Shown: in pieces, positions 24,161-32,677 of the stretch
Layout of the letters: the number at the start of each line of letters is the position of its first letter
Numbering within the stretch: position 1 is the stretch's first letter
Origin: Chloroflexi bacterium bin125
GTDB taxonomy: Bacteria; Chloroflexota; Dehalococcoidia; Bin125
Length of the DNA: 64,000 bases
Reading direction: 5' to 3'
NCBI GenBank assembly: GCA_002239025.1
Contig: MPNM01000002.1
Location: 62,001-126,000 of the forward strand
The notes under the pieces: model-generated
Told to the model about the DNA's origin: nothing
Databases searched by the model: none
The model's input: the letters and a program-made list of their open reading frames with translations, nothing else
Translations under genes and position numbers: made by a program

Positions 24161-26443
24161 CTAGACGCGGCTCAGATTGGCCACAGATGCGAGCAGGCGT
24201 TTCACGCCGATGTCGGCGAATCGGACTGTGACTTCTGCGTCCTCACCGATTGTGCGCAACGAGATCACTACCCCGTGTCCGAAGACTTCGTGCGAGACCT
24301 CGTCACCCGGATTCAGGCCAACCGTCGGTGCTGCGGCTGGCTCCGGATCGAAACTGTCGAAGTCGTCCCAACGGACGGTTCGATTGCGTGCTGGTCTGAC
24401 ATCCGCGCCGACCTGCGCCTGTTGGCGTTGATGGCGCTGTACGAGCTCTTCCGGGATATCTGCCAGGAACCGGGACGGCGGATTGTGTCCTGATCGTCCT
24501 TGGTACGCGCGACGGAACGCATAGAGCAGGTGCAGCTCGCGCATGGCACGGGTCATGCCGACGTAGCAGAGGCGTCGTTCTTCCTGGAGCTGCGCCGGAT
24601 CGTCGATTGAGAGTTGATGAGGAAGCAGGTACTCCTCCATACCGACCATGAAGACGACAGGAAACTCCAGGCCCTTGGCCTGGTGCAGTGTGATCAGCGT
24701 GACCGCGTCGGGTGGCCCGTCGGGTAGGTCGTCGACGTCCGCGACCAGGGCGACGTCTTCGAGGAACGCGTCGAGCGCTGCACCGGGAGCGATTTCTGCG
24801 TAGTTCTCGGTGACGGTGACCAGTTCCTGCACGTTCTCCCATCGAGTTTCGGCCTCGGCTTCCGAGTCGGACTGTCGGACGAGCCACTCTCGGTACCTGG
24901 TCTTGACGAGGATGGAGCGCAACGCATCCGAGAGTGGCTCTTGCGAGGCCTGGCGCTGCGCGGCTTCAATCATGTCGACGAAGTCGCCGAGAGATTTGGC
25001 CGCTCGATTCGTGATCGCAGGTGGCGTCAGATAACCACCGAGGGCGTCGGCGTCTTTTCCGGCTGCTGCGGCCGCTGCCTGAAAGGGTGACCGTGCGTGT
25101 GTGTTTGACCAGTCGCTCAGGGTCTGGACCGTCTTCGCGCCGACACCACGCGTCGGCACATTGACAACTCGGGTGAATGCCACGGCGTCGGCGGGATTGC
25201 GAATCAGCCGGAGGTAGCCGAGCAAGTCGCGGACCTCGCGCCGGTCGTAGAAGCGGGTCGCCCCGACCAACCGGTAGGGAATCCCATGCTGAACCAACGA
25301 TTCTTCAATCGCCCGCGATTGCGCATTGGTCCGGTACAACACCGCAGCTTCGCCGGGCCTGAGTGAGCCGTCGCGCAGGCCATGTTCCACGTGGCTAGCG
25401 ACGTACTCCGCTTCATCCTGCTCGCTGTACGCCTCGTGTAGCCGCGGCAATGCGCCATCGCTGTTGTCGGTGACCAACTGTCGCTTGATCCGATTGGTGG
25501 CGCGGTCGATGACGGCGTTTGCCGCATCGAGAATCTGCTGAGTCGAGCGATAGTTGTTGTTGAGCTGAACTTCTGCAGCGTCGGCATGGTCGCGAACGAA
25601 GTAGTTGAGATTGCGAATGTCGGCGGAGCGCCAGGAGTAGATCGACTGGTCAGGGTCGCCAACGACCGTCAGGTTGCCGCTGCCGGCGGACCACGCGCGG
25701 GCCAGCTGGTACTGGATGGTTGATGTGTCCTGGAACTCATCTACGAGGACGTGGTCGAACCGGTCTTCATAGATTTTCCGCACCTGCTCGTGCTCAAACA
25801 GATCCAGCGTCTTGAGCAGCAAGTCGTCGAAATCAAGCGCCGCCGCCTGCGTGAGTTCTGCGGCGTAGCGTTCCCAGATGCGCGCTGCGACTTCATCGAG
25901 GTATGAGCTGGTTCCAGCGGCGAAGTCGTCCAGAGAATCGCCCTCGGATTTGGCTCTCGAGATTCTGCTCAGCAGCCCGCGAGGAGAGAACTGCTTGGGA
26001 TCGAGCTGCATCTCCTTGATCGCGCTGCGCACGACCTGCATCTGATCGTCGCCGTCGAAGATGACGAAGTTGCGCGGGACGCCAATCTCAGGTCCGTGCG
26101 ATCTGAGCATGCGCACGCAGATGCGGTGGAAGGTGCCGAGCCAGACCTTGTCGCTGTCATCAGGAACGATGAGCGCTTCCAGACGGGAGCGCATTTCGCG
26201 GGCTGCTCGATTTGTGAACGTGACGGCAAGGATTCGCCAGGGCGGGATGCCCTGCTCGATCAGCCAGGCGATCCGGTGGGTGATCACCCTGGTTTTGCCT
26301 GAACCTGGCCCGGCAATGACAAGCAGCGCGCCGTGTGGATGGGTCACTGCCGCTCGCTGCGCATCGTTGAGGTGATCAAGATCGAGCGGCGTGTGTACCG
26401 AACTGAGACCGGACGGTGAAATTTCAGTCATCGTTGCGAGCAT
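24161..26443 (-). CDS. UvrD/PcrA-type ATP-dependent DNA helicase
   Basis: A 760-residue superfamily 1A helicase with 3'-5' polarity expected. Motifs in order: Q-motif LDHLNDAQRAAV, Walker A IAGPGSGKT (about 42-50), motif Ia VTFTNRAAREM, Walker B/motif II VDEFQDTS, motif III GDPDQSIYSWR, motif V TLHQAKGLEFPVVF and motif VI RRLCYVGMTRA. The C-terminal 60 residues contain the VGDEVSHEVFGHG-type Tudor-like fold seen in PcrA, which binds RNA polymerase. Likely roles are nucleotide excision repair and transcription-repair coupling. Convergent with mazG. Confidence 0.95.
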   Translation of the reverse strand: MLATMTEISPSGLSSVHTPLDLDHLNDAQRAAVTHPHGALLVIAGPGSGKTRVITHRIAWLIEQGIPPWRILAVTFTNRAAREMRSRLEALIVPDDSDKVWLGTFHRICVRMLRSHGPEIGVPRNFVIFDGDDQMQVVRSAIKEMQLDPKQFSPRGLLSRISRAKSEGDSLDDFAAGTSSYLDEVAARIWERYAAELTQAAALDFDDLLLKTLDLFEHEQVRKIYEDRFDHVLVDEFQDTSTIQYQLARAWSAGSGNLTVVGDPDQSIYSWRSADIRNLNYFVRDHADAAEVQLNNNYRSTQQILDAANAVIDRATNRIKRQLVTDNSDGALPRLHEAYSEQDEAEYVASHVEHGLRDGSLRPGEAAVLYRTNAQSRAIEESLVQHGIPYRLVGATRFYDRREVRDLLGYLRLIRNPADAVAFTRVVNVPTRGVGAKTVQTLSDWSNTHARSPFQAAAAAAGKDADALGGYLTPPAITNRAAKSLGDFVDMIEAAQRQASQEPLSDALRSILVKTRYREWLVRQSDSEAEAETRWENVQELVTVTENYAEIAPGAALDAFLEDVALVADVDDLPDGPPDAVTLITLHQAKGLEFPVVFMVGMEEYLLPHQLSIDDPAQLQEERRLCYVGMTRAMRELHLLYAFRRAYQGRSGHNPPSRFLADIPEELVQRHQRQQAQVGADVRPARNRTVRWDDFDSFDPEPAAAPTVGLNPGDEVSHEVFGHGVVISLRTIGEDAEVTVRFADIGVKRLLASVANLSRV

Positions 26444-26495
26444 ACCTTCGGCTTCGGCCTATAGTGGCGAGAGCGGGGTGCAGACGAGGCGAACC

Positions 26496-27068
26496 ATGCT
26501 CGACGGAGTGGGCATCTCCTGGCCGGGGGGCTCTCCCGAAAACACCGGACTGATCCTGGCGCTGATCGTTGGCGCCTATTTTCTTGTGCTCTGGCTCTCG
26601 GCCGTGGTCTGGACGGCGCGGGACATACATCAGCGCACGAGTGAGCCGATGGCGCAGCTGGTCTTCACGTTGATCGTGCTGATCTTCAACTTCCCTGGCC
26701 TCGTGGTCTATCGAGTCCTGCGACCGCCCTTAACGCTGCAGGAGGCAGAGGAACACCGGCTCGAGTCGAGTGCCTTGCTACGCGAGTTGGAGCAGCAACC
26801 GCCATGTCCGCGATGCGGATACGAGATCGCTCCCGATTTCCTGGCATGTCCACGCTGTGCGATGCCGCTGCGGATGTCGTGCTCGTCGTGCGAACGAGTG
26901 CTCGACCCCAGTTGGCAAGTTTGTCCCTGGTGCGTGACCACGATCCAGAGCGATGCGCCACCTGCACCATCGGACGAGCCGCCAACCGTGTCCGCTCCGC
27001 GGAACATTCTGTCTGAGCCGAGCGACCAGCGCTCGCAGTCAGCTCCGCGAAGTGCTTCAAATGTCTGA
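26496..27068 (+). CDS. Membrane protein with double zinc ribbon
   Basis: A 190-residue protein with two N-terminal membrane helices (about 17-40 and 51-70), a short helical linker and two cytoplasmic zinc knuckle pairs: CPRCGYEIAPDFLACPRC and CSSCERVLDPSWQVCPWC, the double zinc ribbon (DZR) arrangement. The last 45 residues are Pro/Ser-rich and disordered. Function unknown; similar small proteins occur in Chloroflexota and Actinobacteria. GAGG six bases before ATG; the open frame extends upstream only as a shadow of the divergent helicase start. Its last 8 bases overlap the start of the hydrolase gene, so the two are coupled. Confidence 0.75.
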   Translation: MLDGVGISWPGGSPENTGLILALIVGAYFLVLWLSAVVWTARDIHQRTSEPMAQLVFTLIVLIFNFPGLVVYRVLRPPLTLQEAEEHRLESSALLRELEQQPPCPRCGYEIAPDFLACPRCAMPLRMSCSSCERVLDPSWQVCPWCVTTIQSDAPPAPSDEPPTVSAPRNILSEPSDQRSQSAPRSASNV

Positions 27069-27903
27069 GCTCCGAGAGTCGCGACTGTCGATCAATGGAG
27101 TCGACGGCGTGATCACGAGTGCAAGCGACAGCGACAGCAATGAAGCTGTCGTCTGCCTGCACGGAGTGCCTGGATCGGGTCGTGACTTTCAGTGGTTGTT
27201 GCCCGAGACGGAGCAGGTGGTTCGATCAATCGCGATCGATCTGCCGGGCTTCGGTCGGGCCGACAAACCGAGGGATTTTCCTTATTCGATTGAGGGCTAT
27301 CAGACCTGGTTGTCACCGGCGTTGGATCAGTTGGGCGTCCAACGGGCGCACCTGGTGCTTCACGACTTTGGCGGACCGATTGGACTGATGTGGGCGGCAA
27401 TGAACCCGCACAAGTTTGCATCGGTCGTACTGATCGACACCGGTGTCCTGGCGGATTATCGCTGGCACCTGTTGGGTCGGCTGTGGCGGATGCCGCGCAT
27501 CGGCGAGGCCATCCAAGCCGGCACGACTCGTCAGTTGTTCAAGCTGTGGATGCGTCGCGGGAACATTCGCGGACTTGATTCGCGATGGCTTGACGAGTTG
27601 ATCGATGAAGATGAGCGACTGACTCGCCGCGCAACTTTGACGTTGTACCGGAACACCGATGAACCCGGCAGTCCGATGCTCGGACAAGCGCTAGCTCCGC
27701 AAGGGAAGCCGGCGTTGGTCATCTGGGGTCGTCGCGACCCGTACATCTCATGGCGTTACGCGGAGCGCCAGCGAGAAACGTTCCCCGAGGCCGACGTACA
27801 CGTCTGGAACGACAGCGGTCACTGGCCGCATGTCCAGCACCCAGGCCGGACAGCGGACACAGTGACCGCGTTTCTGCGCTCTCTGCGCGAGTCGGGCAGT
27901 TAG
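27061..27903 (+). CDS. Alpha/beta hydrolase with Asp nucleophile (epoxide hydrolase/haloalkane dehalogenase-like)
   Basis: A 280-residue hydrolase. The oxyanion motif HGVPGSG is at 34-40 and the nucleophile elbow reads LHDFGGPIG with Asp102 where ordinary esterases have Ser. Asp226 (WGRRDPYI) and His254 (DSGHWPH) complete the triad. An Asp nucleophile in H-D-x-G-G is the rule in haloalkane dehalogenases and epoxide hydrolases, so a C-halogen or epoxide bond is the likely target; the halide-binding Trp after the nucleophile is Phe103 here, which leans to epoxide hydrolase. It overlaps the zinc-ribbon gene by 8 bases and is convergent (4-base overlap) with the flavin monooxygenase gene. Confidence 0.85.
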   Translation: MSELRESRLSINGVDGVITSASDSDSNEAVVCLHGVPGSGRDFQWLLPETEQVVRSIAIDLPGFGRADKPRDFPYSIEGYQTWLSPALDQLGVQRAHLVLHDFGGPIGLMWAAMNPHKFASVVLIDTGVLADYRWHLLGRLWRMPRIGEAIQAGTTRQLFKLWMRRGNIRGLDSRWLDELIDEDERLTRRATLTLYRNTDEPGSPMLGQALAPQGKPALVIWGRRDPYISWRYAERQRETFPEADVHVWNDSGHWPHVQHPGRTADTVTAFLRSLRESGS

Positions 27904-29237
27904 TCCGACGCTCCCAGCTCGACGGCGAGGTTGGCTGTCTTTTTCATTTCCTCGAAGCGTTCCATCTGCTCGCGAGCGCGGGCTTCGGCTGCTTCGTTCT
28001 TGTATTCCTGCTCGGATTGCGTCTCGCTGGCGACAACGTCGAATCCATAGGGTCCGTAGACCGGAATCTCGTCGTCGGAGAGTTCGGCCATCATCTCGTT
28101 GCGATCGGCTTTGCGCTTGAACGCTTCCTCGATGTACGGCGCGAGTTCTTCGTCCTTGCGCGCCACACGTTCTGCCTCGAATTCCTTGAACTCGGGCATC
28201 ACGTCGCGCGCGAAGATCTCAAGCGATTCGCAGATGTGATCATGCTTGTTGTTGCCGGCCTGCTGGATGAAGACCGACTGGTCGACACCACACTCGGCGA
28301 AGATGCGCAGGTGCTCGCGCAGTTCGTCGGGAGTGCCGATGCCGCCCTCGCCGCCCTGCCGCGGCCAGGTGTCGCGAACCTGTTCCCAGGCCTTCCAGAC
28401 GTTGGTTCGGCCCGGCTTGTGCATCCCAGCGGCGTAGTGGTGGCCCAACGCGTACTGGAAGAAACGGAAGCCGTCGCCGCCGCGAGCCTCGGCCTCGGCC
28501 GCGTCGGGGTGAACAGAGAACGATGAGACCATGGCGATGTTCGCGTTGACCGTGTGACCGATCGGCACGCACTCAGTCTTCAGCGTTTCGTAGTAGTCGT
28601 TGACCCAGTGCTGTGCTTCTTCTGGGTCGATGAAGGCGAAGGTCAATGCCCCGATGCCCAGCTTGGCCGCGAGGTGGATGGTGTCGCGGTTGGAGCAGGC
28701 GACCCACAGCGGTGGGTGAGGTCGCTGCACCGGCTTGGGCACGACGTTTCGAGTCGGCATCGAGAAGTACTTGCCTTCGAAGCCCGGATACGGGTTCATC
28801 GCGAGCATGTTGGCGACCTGCTCAACGGTCTCGAGCCACATCGAGCGGCGCTCTTCCGGATTGACCATGTAACCCTCGAGCTCGGCTCGGGAGGCGGATT
28901 CACCGGTACCGAACTCAACTCGGCCATTGGACACGAGGTCAAGCGTTGCGATCCGCTCTGCGACGCGCGCCGGGTGGTTGTAGCCGGGAGGCATCAGCAC
29001 AATGCCATGACCAAGGCGGATGTTCTTGGTCCGCTGAGACGCTGCGGCCAGGAAGACCTCGGGGGCGGAGGAGTGGGAGTACTCCTCGAGGAAGTGGTGC
29101 TCCACTTCCCAGGCGTGGTCAATGCCGAGTTGGTCGGCTAGCTCAACCTGATCCAGCGCATCCTGGAAGAGTTGCTGTTCCTGTCCATGGCCCCACGGCT
29201 TGGGCAGTTGGTGCTCGTAGAAGATGCCAAAACGCAT
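27900..29237 (-). CDS. LLM-class flavin-dependent monooxygenase, long form
   Basis: A 445-residue luciferase-like monooxygenase beginning MRFGIFYEHQLPKPW, the opening found in the abundant flavin monooxygenases of SAR202-type Chloroflexota and Actinobacteria. Core motifs: HAWEVEHHFLEEYSHSSAPEVF, VSNGRVEFGTGES and PHPPLWVACSNRDT. After the barrel (about residue 345) comes a charged, Lys/Glu-rich helical tail of roughly 100 residues not found in short family members. GGAG six to seven bases before ATG; the longer open frame upstream is a shadow. Next gene upstream in the operon is the EthD protein, 32 bp away. Substrate unknown; probably an oxidative ring- or bond-opening step. Confidence 0.88.
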   Translation of the reverse strand: MRFGIFYEHQLPKPWGHGQEQQLFQDALDQVELADQLGIDHAWEVEHHFLEEYSHSSAPEVFLAAASQRTKNIRLGHGIVLMPPGYNHPARVAERIATLDLVSNGRVEFGTGESASRAELEGYMVNPEERRSMWLETVEQVANMLAMNPYPGFEGKYFSMPTRNVVPKPVQRPHPPLWVACSNRDTIHLAAKLGIGALTFAFIDPEEAQHWVNDYYETLKTECVPIGHTVNANIAMVSSFSVHPDAAEAEARGGDGFRFFQYALGHHYAAGMHKPGRTNVWKAWEQVRDTWPRQGGEGGIGTPDELREHLRIFAECGVDQSVFIQQAGNNKHDHICESLEIFARDVMPEFKEFEAERVARKDEELAPYIEEAFKRKADRNEMMAELSDDEIPVYGPYGFDVVASETQSEQEYKNEAAEARAREQMERFEEMKKTANLAVELGASD

Positions 29238-29269
29238 TTGCGGCTCCGTTCGTGTCTGTTGTTGCGAGT

Positions 29270-29953
29270 CTAGGAGACGACCGTGATTTCGCGGCCCTGC
29301 AGGATGACGCTCGCTGGTCCGTTGATCAGCGCTGGGAACGGGTCGCCGGGCTCGTCGGACGGCGGCAATCCTTTCGCCGAGGCTTCCGAGTTGGAGTACC
29401 AGAGCGAGGCGATGCCGTCCCACGGTCCTCCGTCGGCGCCCTGATTGGCATGCGACGTCGTGTACCTGAGGCAGGCGCCGTTCGTGCGAGCGATGGTGTT
29501 GGCCACTCGCGGCGAGTGTCCGTCGGTCCATGCGGCGAAGAGCTGCTCACGCGTGACGCCCTCACCTCGCTTGACAAACGCCACCCACTTGAGTGCGTCA
29601 TCGGGCGTGGTCGCATCGACGATCATATTCTCGGTGGTGAACAGGGCGTCGGACGTGGGCTCGATCAGCTCACCGAAACCGTCAATCGAACGCAGAGCGC
29701 CGCGATGCTCTCCGAAGGCCTCGCCGAAGTGCTCGAAGTCTCGGAACCAGAGCTCCGCCATGCCGTCGTAGGGCATGTCGTCTGTGGCTGGCGGGCCTCC
29801 GAGCGAGCCAACACTCTCGAAGAAGGTGACGCAATAGCGCTCCGGCATGGCCAGATTGGCGACGTGAGGCGCATGAATGCAGCGCCAGAACTCATAGAAC
29901 GACTCTCGTTCCACGCCTTCCTTCTTTGTGACGGGGACGATCCATTTCAACAT
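29270..29953 (-). CDS. Tandem EthD-domain protein
   Basis: A 227-residue protein with two ferredoxin-like EthD domains: LKWIVPVTKKEGVERESFYEFWRCIHAPHVANL at the N-terminus and LKWVAFVKRGEGVTREQLFAAWTDGHSPRVANT from about residue 119. Both keep the conserved His of the family (IHAPH, GHSPR). EthD is needed for ether degradation by a P450 system and the fold (dimeric alpha/beta barrel) also serves as small-molecule decarboxylase or cyclase; here two copies are fused so one chain could form a pseudo-dimer. It lies between a lyase and a flavin monooxygenase in one transcript (30- and 32-bp gaps). Confidence 0.82.
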   Translation of the reverse strand: MLKWIVPVTKKEGVERESFYEFWRCIHAPHVANLAMPERYCVTFFESVGSLGGPPATDDMPYDGMAELWFRDFEHFGEAFGEHRGALRSIDGFGELIEPTSDALFTTENMIVDATTPDDALKWVAFVKRGEGVTREQLFAAWTDGHSPRVANTIARTNGACLRYTTSHANQGADGGPWDGIASLWYSNSEASAKGLPPSDEPGDPFPALINGPASVILQGREITVVS

Positions 29954-29983
29954 GATTCGCTCGATTCCACTCTTCGAAGATGC

Positions 29984-31348
29984 TCAACTCTGGGCGGAGT
30001 CTAGGCGTTCTGCGACTTCAATCGCCCGCTCTGCCTGGGCTCTCGCGATTTCGCCGCATGCGCCTGTGTAGCTCGCGGGATCCAGCAGGCCATCCAACTC
30101 GTCCTCGGACAAGTGGCTTCGGACTTCCTGGTCGGAGACAAGGAGATCACGGAATGAAACGTGTTGTATCGCGGCGTCCTGTGCGTGCTCGTAGACGATG
30201 TCGTGAGCTCGTTGGCGTCCGACGCGCTCTCCCAGGGCGAGCATGATGTTCTCGCTCATGATCAGTCCGCCGGACAGGTCGAGATTCTGGCGCATTCGCT
30301 CCGGCTTCACGTCGATGCCGTCGAACAACAACGCCAGGCGCGAGAGGATGTCGCCGACCAGCTCGATCGAACTCTGAATGACGCGCTCGATCATCACGCT
30401 CGTGGAGCCGTCGGCTTCGTGCTCGGTGCGCATCGCGTCGAGTGCCAGCGGGAACAGCGCGGTGACCTGGGCGGCCGCCGCACGGATGTCCTGCGACAGT
30501 TTTGGATTGCGCTTCTGCGGCATGGTGCTGCTACCCACGGTGCCGGGCGGGACGGGTTCCTCGATCTCGCCGAACTCTGGCTTCATCAGGGTGTAGGTCT
30601 CGTCGGCGATCTTGCGGCAGGTCGCAGCCATCATGGCAAGGATTGCGGCGTACTCGGCGTGGTGATCGTGGCTGGTTCTTCCGGGAACGGGCATGGGCAG
30701 GAGGTCGAGGTGCGCGGCCATGCTGTCCTGGACAGCGAGTCCCGGCGTGCCGAAGGAAGCGAGCGTTCCGGCAGCACCGCCAAGCATCGCGACGAAGATG
30801 CGAGGCTCAGCATCTTCGAGGCGTTCGACATGTCGGCACAGTTCATCGATCCACGCGCCGACCTTGTAGCCGAAGGTCGCCGGTACGGCGTGCTGCCCAT
30901 GAGTCCGGCCAGCGCAAGGGTCGTCGGCGTGCTCGATCGCTAGGGGAGCGAGCAATCGCAGTACCTGCGCGATCTGATCCAGGATGATCTCGTGCGCTTT
31001 GCGAAGTTGCAGGATGTCGCCGGTCTGGGTGATGTTCTGGGTCGTCGCGCCCCAATGGACATAACCACCGACTTCTCCACCCAGGATGCGGTCCAGCTCC
31101 CAGATCAGCGGGACCAAGGGATGCGCGGTGACCGCGAGTCCTGCCTCGATGTTTTCGATGCTGAGCAAGTCGAGCTGGCAGTGTTGTGCGATCTCGACGG
31201 CCGCGTCGGCTGGAATCATGCCCAGGTCGGCTTCAGCTCGCGCGAGTGCGGCCTCCACGTCGAGCCAGGCCTGCCAGCGGGCTTCTCTGGTGAACAGCGC
31301 CCGAATTCCCGGATCAGGCACGCGGGCGGCGGTTGGTCGATTCTGCAT
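29984..31348 (-). CDS. Adenylosuccinate lyase/3-carboxymuconate cycloisomerase-family protein
   Basis: A 454-residue member of the fumarase/aspartase superfamily. The signature GSSTMPQKRNPKLSQDI and the first conserved region HWGATTQNITQTGDI mark it; the catalytic His is in GRTHGQHAVPATFGYK. Sequence is closest in style to 3-carboxy-cis,cis-muconate cycloisomerase/PurB-like lyases that eliminate from or cyclise dicarboxylates. It is unlikely to be the housekeeping PurB because it sits in a catabolic cluster with CoA-transferase, EthD and monooxygenase genes. The second ATG (31348) is chosen: GGAG lies six bases upstream. Confidence 0.85.
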   Translation of the reverse strand: MQNRPTAARVPDPGIRALFTREARWQAWLDVEAALARAEADLGMIPADAAVEIAQHCQLDLLSIENIEAGLAVTAHPLVPLIWELDRILGGEVGGYVHWGATTQNITQTGDILQLRKAHEIILDQIAQVLRLLAPLAIEHADDPCAGRTHGQHAVPATFGYKVGAWIDELCRHVERLEDAEPRIFVAMLGGAAGTLASFGTPGLAVQDSMAAHLDLLPMPVPGRTSHDHHAEYAAILAMMAATCRKIADETYTLMKPEFGEIEEPVPPGTVGSSTMPQKRNPKLSQDIRAAAAQVTALFPLALDAMRTEHEADGSTSVMIERVIQSSIELVGDILSRLALLFDGIDVKPERMRQNLDLSGGLIMSENIMLALGERVGRQRAHDIVYEHAQDAAIQHVSFRDLLVSDQEVRSHLSEDELDGLLDPASYTGACGEIARAQAERAIEVAERLDSAQS

Positions 31349-31428
31349 GTCGCACTCCTTCACTTTCGAAGCATCGTGTTGCTGTCGGGCAAGTAGGATC
31401 GGACTGCAAGCTAACGAAGGGGGTCGAT

Positions 31429-32643
31429 ATGGTTGCGCCGCTTGATGGAATTCGTGTGGTCGAAGTCGCCAACTGGCTGGCCGCGCCGTCGGCGGCTGCG
31501 TTGTTGGCCGACCTGGGCGCTGATGTCGTGAAAATCGAGCATCCCGCCGGCGACGCCTGGCGCCACGTGTTGATGCAAGGCCGCAACCCGGACTTCGATC
31601 CCGACACAGATGTGGACGCTCCCTATGAGCTTGATAATCGCGGTAAGCGCGGCGTCGCGCTGTCCCTGGAGCGACCTGGAGCGAGCGATGTTGTCAAACG
31701 CATGGTGGCCGAGGCCGACATCTTTGTCACCAATCTGACCGCGCCGCGCATTGCCCGCTACGACCTTGGAAGCGAAACCTTGACGGCATTGAACCCGCGA
31801 CTGATCTACGTCGTATTGACCGGATACGGGACTCGCGGTCCCGACAATGCCAAGACGGCGTTTGACTATTCGGCGTACTGGTCCCGCTCCGGGATCATGA
31901 GTTTGATTGGTGAGCCGGGCGGTCCTCCGATGCCATGCCGACCAGGCCAAGGCGACCACGCGACGTCGCTGAACATGCTCTCGGGCGCGCTGGCGGCGCT
32001 TCGACTGCGAGACCTGACCGGTGAAGGACAGGTTGTTGAGGTCACGCTGCAACGCACCGGCGCCTGGACAATCGGCGCCGACGTTTCCGCGAGCTTGATT
32101 CTGGAGGATCAGCCGGGCCGGATCGACCGCGTTCGGCCTGGCAATCCACTGTTCAACTCCTACGAGACGGCCGATGGCCGCTGGCTGATGCTGGTCATGC
32201 CGACCGGCGACCGATACTGGCAGCCAGTTTGCCGGGCGCTCGGTCGCGACGACTGGCTTGAGGATGAGCGTTTGGCCACATTGATGGGACGGATGCAACA
32301 CACCGAAGAACTGACGCCGGCAATTGCGTCAGTCTTTGCTACCAAGACTCTGGCAGAGTGGACCCCGCTACTTGATGCCGAGTCGCTGACCTGGGCGCCG
32401 GTGGCCGAGCTGCCGGAGTTGATTCATGATCCTCAAATGGAGGAAATGGACGCATGGAGCGTAATCGATGGTCCACAGGGATCGTTCAGAACGTTGAACA
32501 CGCCCTTTGCGATCGAAGGCGCGGACGTTGGGCCGCGTGGACCGGCCCCTAAGACGGGCGAACACACGCATGAAGTGCTGAGCGAACTGGGGCTTTCGGA
32601 CGATGAAATCGCCCAGCTTGCGGCCAGCGGCGCGCTCGGTTAG
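31429..32643 (+). CDS. CaiB/BaiF family III CoA-transferase
   Basis: A 404-residue CoA-transferase. The opening PLDGIRVVEVANWLAAPSAAALLADLGADVVKIEHP is typical, and the catalytic Asp is present in RPGQGDHATS (about residue 178). DLTGEGQVVEVTLQ follows as usual. ATG 31429 with GAAGGGGG about five bases upstream. Divergent from the lyase with an 80-bp shared control region, and followed by an acyl-CoA dehydrogenase 34 bases later, so its product is probably oxidised at the alpha-beta bond by that enzyme. Confidence 0.9.
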   Translation: MVAPLDGIRVVEVANWLAAPSAAALLADLGADVVKIEHPAGDAWRHVLMQGRNPDFDPDTDVDAPYELDNRGKRGVALSLERPGASDVVKRMVAEADIFVTNLTAPRIARYDLGSETLTALNPRLIYVVLTGYGTRGPDNAKTAFDYSAYWSRSGIMSLIGEPGGPPMPCRPGQGDHATSLNMLSGALAALRLRDLTGEGQVVEVTLQRTGAWTIGADVSASLILEDQPGRIDRVRPGNPLFNSYETADGRWLMLVMPTGDRYWQPVCRALGRDDWLEDERLATLMGRMQHTEELTPAIASVFATKTLAEWTPLLDAESLTWAPVAELPELIHDPQMEEMDAWSVIDGPQGSFRTLNTPFAIEGADVGPRGPAPKTGEHTHEVLSELGLSDDEIAQLAASGALG

Positions 32644-32677
32644 CCGACTGGTCTGCGAAAAGGATGGATGTGGAGTC

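Noticed and set aside
28946-30004. 352-codon plus-strand frame across the flavin monooxygenase and EthD genes
   Set aside because: Spans two real minus-strand genes and their gap; Arg/Gly-rich, without recognisable domains.
29984-31348. Housekeeping adenylosuccinate lyase (purB)
   Set aside because: Same superfamily signature, but it sits in a catabolic cluster without purine genes, so the specific name is not justified.
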